In this document: piece after piece, positions 7,628 through 15,105 of the stretch
How the letters are laid out: each line of letters begins with the position of its first letter
How positions within the stretch are numbered: the first letter of the stretch is position 1
Source: Catellatospora tritici
GTDB lineage: Bacteria; Actinomycetota; Actinomycetes; Mycobacteriales; Micromonosporaceae
Direction: 5' to 3'
Assembly: GCF_019083965.1 (NCBI RefSeq)
Contig: NZ_JAHRCY010000037.1
Coordinates: 35,826-74,318, forward strand
DNA: 38,493 bases
Translations under genes and position numbers: made by a program
Notes under the pieces: generated by a model
What the model saw: only the letters and a program-made list of their open reading frames with translations
What the model was told of the DNA's origin: nothing
Database searches by the model: none

Positions 7628-8185
7628 ATGGGACTGCTCACTTTCAGCCTCAACCTCACCCTGGACGGTTGCGTCGACCACCAGGAAGGAATTGCCGACG
7701 GCGAGACACACGCCTTCTTCACCCGTCTCATGGAGGAGGCCGGGGCGATGCTGTGGGGTCGCGTCACCTACGAGATGATGGAGAGCTACTGGCCAGCCGT
7801 CGCCCGCGGCGACGAGGAGGCGCCGCCGGCTATGCGCGAGTGGGCGGTCAAGCTGGAGGCCAAACCCAAGTATGTGGTGTCGTCGACGCGCAAGGACTTC
7901 CCGTGGACCAACAGCCACCACATCGCCGGCGATCTGCGCGAGGGCGTGCAGAAGCTCAAGGACGCGACCCCGGCCGGGGTCCTCCTGGGAAGCGGCAAGC
8001 TCGCGACCGAACTCGACCGGCTGGACCTGATCGACGAGTACAAGCTGCTCGTCCATCCGAGGATCGCCGGCCACGGCCCGACGCTGTACCAGGGCGGGCT
8101 GCCCGGCACGCGTCAGCTCGAACTGCTCTCGGCGGAGCCGCTGCGCAACGGCGCGGTGGCCATGCACTACCGCCGCGCGCACTGA
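7628..8185 (+). CDS. Dihydrofolate reductase-fold (RibD C-terminal domain) family protein
   Basis: 185 aa. The start strand LLTFSLNLTLDGCVDHQEGI, the motif AMLWGRVTYEMMESYW (NADPH-binding loop GR.TYE) and KYVVSSTRKDFPWTNSHHI are characteristic of the YyaP/RibD C-terminal family. GVLLGSGKLATELDRLDLID is the second nucleotide-binding segment and LVHPRIAGHGPTL the C-terminal signature. It probably uses NADPH for a reduction, but most stand-alone members have no assigned substrate. The length is normal for the family. An in-frame GTG at 7607 is rejected because the promoter box at 7614-7619 lies inside that extension. It is cytoplasmic. Confidence 0.85.
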   Translation: MGLLTFSLNLTLDGCVDHQEGIADGETHAFFTRLMEEAGAMLWGRVTYEMMESYWPAVARGDEEAPPAMREWAVKLEAKPKYVVSSTRKDFPWTNSHHIAGDLREGVQKLKDATPAGVLLGSGKLATELDRLDLIDEYKLLVHPRIAGHGPTLYQGGLPGTRQLELLSAEPLRNGAVAMHYRRAH

Positions 8186-8248
8186 ATCACAGGACTCCAT
8201 CGCCGCGGGCGTGGCCTGGCTGTTCGAGGCGATCTTCGGGGTGTACGA

Positions 8249-8488
8249 ATGACTGACGCGGTCTTCTCGGACCGGGGTCGCTCGGCCCTGCGGTGCGCGG
8301 ACAAGGCCGTCACGCACCGTGGCGGCGGACCCGTGGAGACGGAACACCTTCTGCTCCTGAGCCAGGACACGGCGGCGGCGGGCGGTGTACTCACGGCGAT
8401 GGGCGTATCTGGAACGGCGGGCGGGTGGTCGCCGCCGACCGGGGACCGTCGGCCGGCAACGGCCGACTGCAACACGAGTACTCACTAG
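8249..8488 (+). pseudogene. Truncated Clp N-terminal (Clp repeat) domain protein
   Basis: 79 codons. FSDRGRSALRCADKAV, VETEHLLLL and GVLTAMGVS match the first Clp repeat found at the N-terminus of ClpA/ClpC and of small stand-alone Clp-N proteins, which bind adaptors or substrates. After about residue 53 the sequence degenerates into GGWSPPTGDRRPATADC and stops, so the second repeat is missing. Its ATG overlaps by ATGA the end of another open frame (SIAAGVAWLFEAIFGVYE, ending 8252), which may be the tail of a lost upstream gene in the same operon. It is most likely a remnant; a functional one-repeat protein cannot be excluded. Confidence 0.5.
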
Positions 8489-8740
8489 AGAGCACTCAAT
8501 GGCAACGGGAAGAGGAACCGTCCTCAGCCTGGTGTTGCGCGCACTGGTGGTGGCGACGACGGTGCCGACTCCCAGCCGGTGTCCGCGGCGCCCGCGCGGT
8601 CATGCGGGGTGTCGGCGGTGGCCGCAGACGAGCGGACAGCCGTTGCCGACGCCCACATCGTCGCGTCACTCCGCCGCGCCACCAGCGTATCCGGAGATCC
8701 CGCCGATGCTCAGCGCAGCGCGCACCGGTACGTTCTTGGG
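8489..8740 (+). promoter_or_regulatory. Upstream region and leaderless promoter of the Ser/Thr kinase
   Basis: TACGTT (8729-8734, TAnnnT) ends 6 nt before GTG 8741. The region upstream is open in the kinase frame back to 8579, but that stretch is low-complexity, lacks a Shine-Dalgarno and does not resemble kinase N-termini. No other gene is seen here. Confidence 0.45.
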
Positions 8741-10630
8741 GTGTCCCCCTCATCCTCCCAGCGGCCGTTCGTCGCTGGCCGCTACCGGCTCGTCGAGGCG
8801 CTTGGCCAGGGCGGGATGGGGCGTGTCTGGAAAGCCCGAGACGAGGTCCTCCACCGGGACGTAGCGATCAAGGAGCTCGTCCCGCCGCCGGGCCTCACCG
8901 ATCAGGAGCGCCAGGAGATGCGCGAGCGATCGCTGCGCGAGGCCCGCGCCATCGCTCAACTCAGCCACACCAACGCCGTACGCGTCTTCGACGTGCTGCG
9001 TACCGACGGCGACCCGTGGATCGTCATGGAGTACGTGCCTTCACGCTCCTTGCACGAGGTCCTCGCCCTCGACGGCCCCGTTCCGCAACAGCGAGCGGCG
9101 GAGATCGGGCTGGGTGTGCTCGCGGCATTGCGTGCGGCGCACCAAGTCGGCGTCGTGCATCGTGACGTGAAGCCGGGCAACGTGCTGCTCGGCGTCGACG
9201 GTCGGGTGGTCCTCACCGACTTCGGCCTGGCCACGGTGCCCGGTGACCCGAACGTCACCCGTACCGGGATGTTGCTCGGCTCGCCGGCGTACATGTCGCC
9301 GGAACGGGCCCGCACCGGCAGCGCCGGTCCCGAGGCCGACATGTGGTCCCTGGGCGCGACAGTCTTCGCGGCCGTCGAGGGGCAGTCGCCGTACGCCCGC
9401 GGCACCGCGATCGCGACGCTCACCGCGCTGGCCAGCGAGCCGCTTCCGCCCGTCCGCAACGCCAGCGGGCCGCTCAAGGCGGCGGTCGCCGGCCTGCTGC
9501 GCAGAGACCCCGGCAGCAGAATGAAGGCCGACGAGGCAGAGCAGCTGTTCCTGCGTGCGATCGAGCGTCGGCAGCGCGGGCTGTTGCTCCTTCCCGGGGT
9601 GCGCCGTGTGGGCCTGATACCGCGCCAGGACCGCTCGCGCGTCGCCGACAGCGCCAGCGCCGCCCCCGCAGAGCCGGTGCCGTGGGTCGCGGCGCCGCCC
9701 CCGATGAACGCCGCGGCTGAGGCGACGAAGGTCGCGCCGACGTACCCGCCGCATCCTGCCGCTCTCGCACCTGTGCCGCAGCCGCGCTCGGCTCCGGACG
9801 TCGAGACCGAGCCGGTGGCGGCGGCAACGGCCGAGGTGACGGCGACGACGAAGGTTGACCTGGTCGCGGCGGTCAAGCAGGCACCGGCGCCGATCGGCGG
9901 TTCCGCGCAGGAGTCCCTGTCCGAGAATCTCCTGTCGATGACCACGGGGACCTCCGTGGTCCCAGCCGCGCCTGCCGTCGCTGTCAGGCGGCGGTGGATC
10001 GGTGTCGCGCTGGTCGCGGCCGTCGTCGCGTTGAGCGTCTCCGTTCGCCTCGCCGACGGCGACGACCCGCCGACGACTCCGGTCGCCGCGCCGACCAGTG
10101 CGGGCATGCCGACCCCGGCCGCTATACCTTCTCCGTCCGCCGTCGCGGCCACCTCGTCGGCGCCGGCCACCTCACCGACCCCTGCAGCCACCGGCTTTGT
10201 GCTGCCTGCGGGTTGGCACACATACAGAGGCAGCGGGTTCTCGCTTCCGGTGCCGGACAACTGGTCGACGGATCGCGACGGCGGCATGATCCTTTTCAAG
10301 GAGCAGGGCGGGCTGCGTCGTGTGCTCGGCATATACCGATCGGAGAACCTCAACCCGGACCCGGTAGCGGCCCTGGCCGAGGAGGAGCGTCAACAGAGCA
10401 AGCCCAACTACCGGAGGCTGGAGTTGGCCTCGGTCGACTACCGGGGCTACAAGGCCGCGGACTGGGAGTGGCTCTACAACACCGGCAGCGGCACCCGCGT
10501 CCACGTGCTCCGACGCGGGTTCATCGCTTCCGGCAAGTACTACACGATCTCCTGGTACGTAGCCGATGCCAGCTGGCAGGAGAATCTCAGCTTGTTCAAC
10601 ATCGTCGCCGACGGCTTCAAAGTTGTGTAA
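8741..10630 (+). CDS. Transmembrane Ser/Thr protein kinase (PknB-like) with an extracellular C-terminal domain
   Basis: 629 aa from GTG 8741. The kinase domain (about 12-275) has GQGGMGRV (P-loop), catalytic Lys44 (VAIKEL), HRDVKPGN (Asp142), DFG (160-162) and SPAYMSPE (activation segment), so it should be active. A Pro/Ala-rich linker (about 300-415) precedes one membrane helix (about 418-436, WIGVALVAAVVALSVSV). Outside is a Pro/Thr/Ser-rich spacer and a ~140-residue domain beginning FVLPAGWHTYRGSGFSLPVP, like the PsbP/DUF1795-type beta-sandwich in many actinomycete kinases. It probably senses an envelope signal and phosphorylates cytoplasmic targets. The start is chosen from the TACGTT box and from the usual N-terminus, about 13 residues before the kinase fold. 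It is monocistronic; a hairpin follows at 10752. Confidence 0.9.
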   Translation: MSPSSSQRPFVAGRYRLVEALGQGGMGRVWKARDEVLHRDVAIKELVPPPGLTDQERQEMRERSLREARAIAQLSHTNAVRVFDVLRTDGDPWIVMEYVPSRSLHEVLALDGPVPQQRAAEIGLGVLAALRAAHQVGVVHRDVKPGNVLLGVDGRVVLTDFGLATVPGDPNVTRTGMLLGSPAYMSPERARTGSAGPEADMWSLGATVFAAVEGQSPYARGTAIATLTALASEPLPPVRNASGPLKAAVAGLLRRDPGSRMKADEAEQLFLRAIERRQRGLLLLPGVRRVGLIPRQDRSRVADSASAAPAEPVPWVAAPPPMNAAAEATKVAPTYPPHPAALAPVPQPRSAPDVETEPVAAATAEVTATTKVDLVAAVKQAPAPIGGSAQESLSENLLSMTTGTSVVPAAPAVAVRRRWIGVALVAAVVALSVSVRLADGDDPPTTPVAAPTSAGMPTPAAIPSPSAVAATSSAPATSPTPAATGFVLPAGWHTYRGSGFSLPVPDNWSTDRDGGMILFKEQGGLRRVLGIYRSENLNPDPVAALAEEERQQSKPNYRRLELASVDYRGYKAADWEWLYNTGSGTRVHVLRRGFIASGKYYTISWYVADASWQENLSLFNIVADGFKVV

Positions 10631-10751
10631 GCACCGTCCCTCGCCGCGGCATGTCCTTCTTGGGCGCCATCGTGCGGCGGGGTGGGGGAGTGAGCGCAGG
10701 CCTGGGCCATGGCGATGAACCCGTCGCGGTGAGCGTCGGTGAAGGCGAAGT

Positions 10752-10783
10752 CCACGGTACCGAGCACCAGCTCGGCACCGTGG
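10752..10783. terminator. Hairpin between the converging kinase and GH5 genes
   Basis: CCACGGTACCGAGC (10752-10765) pairs with GCTCGGCACCGTGG (10770-10783), 14 bp with one mismatch, around the tetraloop ACCA. It lies between two converging stop codons (10630 and 10828) and may end both transcripts. Confidence 0.65.
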
Positions 10784-10827
10784 AGTGAGGGCCGTACCGC
10801 GCAACCGTGGTCACGTGGCGACCATCC

Positions 10828-12345
10828 CTAGACGACCGTGCGCGACCACTGCTGGTTGGTGCCGGTGTTGCAGGTGTACTGCTTGAGCACCACGCCGTCG
10901 GCGGTCGAGGCGGCCGGTACGTCGACGCATTTGCCGCTGTGACGTGCCCGCAGCTGGAAGTAGCTGCCGTTGGCGACCATCTGGAACTGCTGGTTGGTGC
11001 CGCTACCGCAGGTGTACTGGATGAGTTCGGCGCCGTCGGTGGTGGAAGCGCTTACCACGTCGAGACACTTGCCGCTGTGCCGGCTGATGATGCGCCAGTA
11101 GCCGCTGCCGGCGTCCTGGAACTGCCACTGCTGCCACGCGTTGCCGCCGTAGGTGTACTGGTCGATGCGTGCGCCGTTGTCGGTGTTGGGTGCCTGGACG
11201 TCCATGGCCTTGCTGCTGTGGCGCACGTTGAGCCGGTAGAACGTCGTCGCCGGTGGCGTGGGGTCGCCGATGGTGTCGCCCCAGGCGTAGCGGATCCGGT
11301 CGGCGCCGGAGGTGTTGCGGACGGTCAGGTTGAGATCGGTACCGCTGCCGCTGAGGGCGAACATCGAGTACCAGTCGTAGCCGATGGTGCCGGGCTTGCC
11401 GCCGATGGCGGGCCAGTAGGTGCCGCCCATCTGGTTGTCCCGCATGACTTGAGCCATGGCGCGGAGGTAGTGCACGAAATTGTCGGTGCTGTTCGGGTCG
11501 CCGTAGTTGAGGCCGGTGGACATCGGCGCGCCGTACTCGGTCGCGACCGTGCGGGAGGCGCAGTTGCCCAGACGCGTCTGGATGTGGCTCCGGAAGGCGT
11601 CGTAGGTCATCGGGCTGTAGAAGAACGCGTAGTAGTGGAAGGACAGCAGCGTCGCGTTGAAGCGGCTGTCGTTGCAGATGTCGCGCAGGTCCTGGCTGTA
11701 GCCGGTGCCGCCGATGAGCACTCTGCCGGGCACTGCTGCGCTGTGCTGGCTCAGCCAGTTGGCTGCGACGTTGCGCCAGTCTGTCGAGCTGTAGCCGTGT
11801 GGCTCGTTCATCGGCTCGAAGTAGACGTTGCCGTTCGAGCCGTAGGTGTTGATCACGCTGGACCACATCGTGTTCCATGCGGCGAGATCCGTGATCTTGC
11901 CGCTGGAGGCGGCACCGTCCTCCCAATAGGCGAGGATGACCTTGAAGCCGCGTTCGGTGGCGGCGTCGATGGCCCCGCGGTAGGAGTTCCACCAAGCCGT
12001 GTTGGCCACAGTGTGAGTGTTGATGGGCAGCCGGACGGTGTTGACGCCAATGGTGGCGGCCATGTCGTCGTAGAGGGCGTTGGCCTTGGCTCGCACTGTC
12101 GCGTTGCTGTCGGACAGGCTCAGGCCCTGCACGACGAGCGTGCCGGTGCTGAAGTTGTCACCCAGCACGGCCCAGTTCATGCCACGGAATTGACGGGTGG
12201 CGGCTTTGGCCGGCGGCGCCCAGACGAGGAGACCTGCCAGTGCCGTCAGGGCGGTGACCACGAGGGCGGTCAGTAGCCGGCGTAACGACCGGGTGCTCCA
12301 CGATGGTGCTGATGCGTAGCCATCAGCCGACATGATCACTGTCAT
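10828..12345 (-). CDS. Secreted GH5 glycoside hydrolase with C-terminal ricin-type CBM13
   Basis: 505 aa. A Sec-type signal peptide (RSLRRLLTALVVTALTALAG) ends at PAKAA, cleaving near residue 49. The GH5 TIM barrel spans about 52-330: acid/base Glu181 in YFEPMNEPHG, nucleophile Glu270 in VATEYGAP, and HYYAFFYSP in between. A linker around 335-365 leads to a ricin B/CBM13 trefoil (about 366-503) with three QxW-type repeats (QQWQF, NQQFQ, NQQWS) and paired Cys (KCLDV/YTC, KCVDV/YTC). It would hydrolyse beta-1,4-glucan, mannan or a related polymer; the subfamily cannot be fixed by eye. ATG 12345 is preferred, with GGAC upstream; ATG 12333 is an alternative. An AT-rich palindrome at 12360-12370 precedes it. 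Confidence 0.9.
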   Translation of the reverse strand: MTVIMSADGYASAPSWSTRSLRRLLTALVVTALTALAGLLVWAPPAKAATRQFRGMNWAVLGDNFSTGTLVVQGLSLSDSNATVRAKANALYDDMAATIGVNTVRLPINTHTVANTAWWNSYRGAIDAATERGFKVILAYWEDGAASSGKITDLAAWNTMWSSVINTYGSNGNVYFEPMNEPHGYSSTDWRNVAANWLSQHSAAVPGRVLIGGTGYSQDLRDICNDSRFNATLLSFHYYAFFYSPMTYDAFRSHIQTRLGNCASRTVATEYGAPMSTGLNYGDPNSTDNFVHYLRAMAQVMRDNQMGGTYWPAIGGKPGTIGYDWYSMFALSGSGTDLNLTVRNTSGADRIRYAWGDTIGDPTPPATTFYRLNVRHSSKAMDVQAPNTDNGARIDQYTYGGNAWQQWQFQDAGSGYWRIISRHSGKCLDVVSASTTDGAELIQYTCGSGTNQQFQMVANGSYFQLRARHSGKCVDVPAASTADGVVLKQYTCNTGTNQQWSRTVV

Positions 12346-12359
12346 GAGACGTCCAATCG

Positions 12360-12370
12360 TTTAACTTAAA
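12360..12370. promoter_or_regulatory. AT-rich palindrome upstream of the GH5 gene
   Basis: TTTAACTTAAA is a perfect 11-nt palindrome around one central base, 15 nt upstream of the GH5 start. On the minus strand it reads TTTAAGTTAAA and includes a possible -10 (TAAGTT). It may be the promoter or an operator. No CebR-type site is present here, unlike at the GH9 gene. Confidence 0.4.
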
Positions 12371-12402
12371 TCCCTGATTCGAACATGATGCAACGTATTC
12401 CC

Positions 12403-12723
12403 TCACTCGTAAACATCGTGTTGCCGCGCAGGTCCGGTTCGGCTGCCGCAGCAGGCGCGAGGGCCGGTGCCGCCCCGGCGGCTGCCCGCCCTGGGGCCGG
12501 GCACGGTCCGGTGGTGTGCGCGCTGTAAGCCATCCGCCCGCGGCAGCCGGCGGGCCGACCTTGGCGGCGAGCTGCTCGTTGCGCCGCTCGCGGCCGCGGT
12601 GGTGGCGGCGGCCAGCGCGGCGACACCCGCGATCAGCAGGAACCTGGTGCTGGTCAGTACCCGGGAGGCTGCCGCCTTGCGGCCTTGCCCGGCGACGGCG
12701 GTGACCGGCATGGACAGGTTCAT
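12403..12723 (-). pseudogene. Small membrane protein gene, probably frameshifted
   Basis: From ATG 12723 the frame reads MNLSMPVTAVAGQGRKAAAS and then VLTSTRFLLIAGVAALAAAT, a basic N-terminus plus one membrane helix with good codon usage. After about codon 46 this frame turns Arg/Pro-rich and uses a rare TTA. The +1-related frame then reads coding-like (RERRNEQLAAKVGPPAAAG). The simplest reading is a short single-pass protein with a charged C-terminal tail and a frameshift near 12585-12600. I recognise no family. It sits between the divergent GH5 and GT39 genes. Confidence 0.35.
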
Positions 12724-12844
12724 GACGCGTTCCGATCGCGGGGTGTCGTCGGCCTGGACGAGGGCGAAGAGACCTGGCGTGAGCGGATCGGCGCGGGTTG
12801 GCCAGGGCCGCGCCACACGAGATCCCAGCCCAACCGGCACCTAG

Positions 12845-14935
12845 ATGCGATATACCCTTTATGTGCCTGCTTCCGCCATCGCCCCGCCCGCCTCGGGCGT
12901 GCGGCTGCTCAACGCGTTCTGGCGGTCGCCGCCCGGCCAGCCGCGCTGGGCACGGCCGACGCTGCTGCTCCTCGCGACCGCGGCCGCCCTGCTGTACGCG
13001 TGGGGTCTGTCGCGAAACCCGCTGCACCCCTACTACTCGGCCGCGGTCAGGAGCATGTCCGACAGCTGGCAGGCGTTCGCCTTCGGCGGTCTGGACCCCG
13101 CAGCCTCCATCACCGTGGACAAACTGCCCGGCGCGTTCATGGTGCAGGCGCTGTCCGCCCGGGTGTTCGGCTTCCACACCTGGTCACTGATCCTGCCGCA
13201 GGTCGCCGCGAGCGTGGTCACCATCCTCGTGCTCTACCGGGCGGTGCGGCGGTGGCAGGGTCCTTCGGCCGCCATCCTGGCCGCCGGCGCGTATGCGACG
13301 ACGCCGGTCGTGGCTGTGCTGGCCCGCAGCCAGATCTCCGACACGCTGCTGGTCATGCTGCTGGTCCTCGCCGCCGACGCGTGGACCCGCGCGGTTGCCG
13401 AGGGCCGGCTGCGCAGCCTGCTGCTGTCGGGCCTGTTCGTCGGGCTGGCGTTCCAGACGAAGATGGCGCAGGCGTGGGGAGTGCTGCCCGCGCTGGCCAT
13501 CGCGTACCTGATCGCCGCTCCGGTGCCACTGCGTCGCAGGCTCGGCCATCTCGGTCTCGCCGGCCTGCTCACCGTAGGTGTATCCCTGCTCTACATCAGC
13601 GCCGTGATGCTGTTGCCCGCCACGTGCCGCCCATACGCCGACGGGTCACCCAACAACTCGCTCTTCTACACGGTGTTCCAGTACAACCTTCTCAGCCGGT
13701 ACGGCATCGGCGCCGAGGCCGGGCCCGACCTAGGTGGATCGCCTTTCATGTTCAGCGACGGCGTCGCACCGCAGGTCGGCTGGCTCTACCCGCTGGCCCT
13801 GGTGGGGCTGGCGACCGGCCTGGCCTGGCGACGCGGAGCGCCGCGCACCGACCTCGCCCGAGCCGGCTACCTGATGTGGGGCCTGTGGCTGTTCACCCAC
13901 GCGGTGGCGTTCTCCGCGGGCCGGGTGGCACACGAGTTCTATGTTGTCGCGGCCGCCCCGGCAATCGCGGCACTCGCCGGGGGCGGAGCGGTCACGCTGT
14001 GGGCCGCCTGGCGCCGCGGCGGGCGGCGGCGCTGGGTCCTGCCCGCCACGATCGCGCTCACCCTGGCCTGGACGCTGCACCTGTCGCTGCGCTTCCGTAC
14101 CTTCCTGCCCTGGCTCGCCTGGTCCGCCGCAGTGCTCGCAGCGCTCGCAGTCGCCGGGCTGGTCGCCGTACCGGCCTTGCGCGCCCGCTACCGGCGGCTC
14201 GGTTCGACGGCCGAGATCAGGCGCGGCAGCCGGCTCGCCGCCGTCAGTGCCGGGCTCGGCGTCGTCGCGTGCCTGCTCACACCCGCCGGCTGGGCGGCGT
14301 CCAGCATCGACAGCGCGTATCGGGGCAGCGGGGCCAACCCGGCGGCCGGACCGCGCACCGACTCCGGGACAGGCGGCCCTCCCGGCCTCGCCGCCCGCTT
14401 CCCCGGATCCGGGCCGTTCCCCGGCGCGCAGCGACCCGGCGGGCCTAGCCCAGCCGCCCCGAACGGTATGCCGGCCGCAGCCGACCCTCCCCGTGGACAC
14501 GGATCCGTGCCCGCGAACGCGGCCCCGTCCGGGGACGGCGGCTTCGCCCCGAACGTCAGCGACACACCCAGCCAAGACACCATGGCGCTGCTGGACTACC
14601 TGAGGAGCCGCCAGCCCGGCCGCACCTACCTGTTCGCCACGCACGGCCTGCAGGCCCTGCCGTACCTGCTCGCCGGCGCGTCGGTCCTGCCGCTGGGCGG
14701 CTTCTCCGGCCGGGTGCCGTTCCCCACCGTCAACCGGCTCGAACAACTCATCACCGCCGGAGAACTGCGGTACGTGCTGCTCGGTGACGCCGGGTCCAGC
14801 CCGTTCGGCAGGTTCGCGGCCAGAAACCTCAGCGGTGGCGAAGGCAACGCCACGGCCGTCTCCGCATGGGTCACCGCCCACTGCACCGCCGTCGACGCGA
14901 ACGGCACGCAGGTTTTCGACTGCGTGGCTCGCTGA
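12845..14935 (+). CDS. Membrane glycosyltransferase, GT39/ArnT-like (YkcB-type mannosyltransferase)
   Basis: 696 aa multispanning protein. The first extracytoplasmic loop has NPLHPYYSAAVRSMSDSWQA, then FGGLDPAASITVDKLPGAF, the signature of YkcA/YkcB-like GT39 proteins; the acidic residues there match the catalytic Asp of polyprenyl-phosphate-sugar transferases. About ten membrane helices follow (RPTLLLLATAAALLYAW, SLILPQVAASVVTILVLY and others) until roughly residue 480. A Pro/Gly-rich exposed segment (about 490-575) and a soluble C-terminal domain (YLFATHGLQALPYLLAGASV) complete it. It probably transfers a sugar from a lipid-phosphate donor to an envelope acceptor. Start: ATG 12845; in-frame GTG 12863 is an alternative, because TACCCT (12853-12858) sits 4 nt before it. 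Confidence 0.87.
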   Translation: MRYTLYVPASAIAPPASGVRLLNAFWRSPPGQPRWARPTLLLLATAAALLYAWGLSRNPLHPYYSAAVRSMSDSWQAFAFGGLDPAASITVDKLPGAFMVQALSARVFGFHTWSLILPQVAASVVTILVLYRAVRRWQGPSAAILAAGAYATTPVVAVLARSQISDTLLVMLLVLAADAWTRAVAEGRLRSLLLSGLFVGLAFQTKMAQAWGVLPALAIAYLIAAPVPLRRRLGHLGLAGLLTVGVSLLYISAVMLLPATCRPYADGSPNNSLFYTVFQYNLLSRYGIGAEAGPDLGGSPFMFSDGVAPQVGWLYPLALVGLATGLAWRRGAPRTDLARAGYLMWGLWLFTHAVAFSAGRVAHEFYVVAAAPAIAALAGGGAVTLWAAWRRGGRRRWVLPATIALTLAWTLHLSLRFRTFLPWLAWSAAVLAALAVAGLVAVPALRARYRRLGSTAEIRRGSRLAAVSAGLGVVACLLTPAGWAASSIDSAYRGSGANPAAGPRTDSGTGGPPGLAARFPGSGPFPGAQRPGGPSPAAPNGMPAAADPPRGHGSVPANAAPSGDGGFAPNVSDTPSQDTMALLDYLRSRQPGRTYLFATHGLQALPYLLAGASVLPLGGFSGRVPFPTVNRLEQLITAGELRYVLLGDAGSSPFGRFAARNLSGGEGNATAVSAWVTAHCTAVDANGTQVFDCVAR

Positions 14936-15065
14936 GCCGGGCCGGTCGACTCGTCGGGGCGATGTGGCCGGAGCCCTGGTGGTGGGCCCGCCGCCGTACC
15001 CACGACACCGGCTGCCACAGCTTGTGCCACATATCCCTGACGGCCTGCTCGGGCTCGGACCGGGT

Positions 15066-15097
15066 GGCCCGCGCCGCCACCGTAGGCGGCGCGGGCC
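15066..15097. terminator. Bidirectional hairpin between GT39 and GH9
   Basis: GGCCCGCGCCGCC (15066-15078) and its exact complement (15085-15097) form a perfect 13-bp GC stem with a 6-nt loop. It lies 8 nt past the GH9 stop and 130 nt past the GT39 stop. Confidence 0.78.
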
Positions 15098-15105
15098 GGA
15101 TGACG

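Noticed and set aside
8579..8740. Upstream extension of the Ser/Thr kinase to 8579
   Set aside because: The added 54 residues lack conservation features and a ribosome-binding site, and the TACGTT box lies inside them.
10660..10767. Minus-strand frame with GTVDFAFTDAHRDGFIAMAQ
   Set aside because: Somewhat protein-like but short, with no start signal, and it lies across the terminator hairpin between converging genes.
10807..12276. 489-codon open frame on + opposite the GH5 gene
   Set aside because: Low-complexity Val/Gly/Ala composition; the minus strand has a signal peptide, GH5 catalytic motifs and CBM13 repeats.
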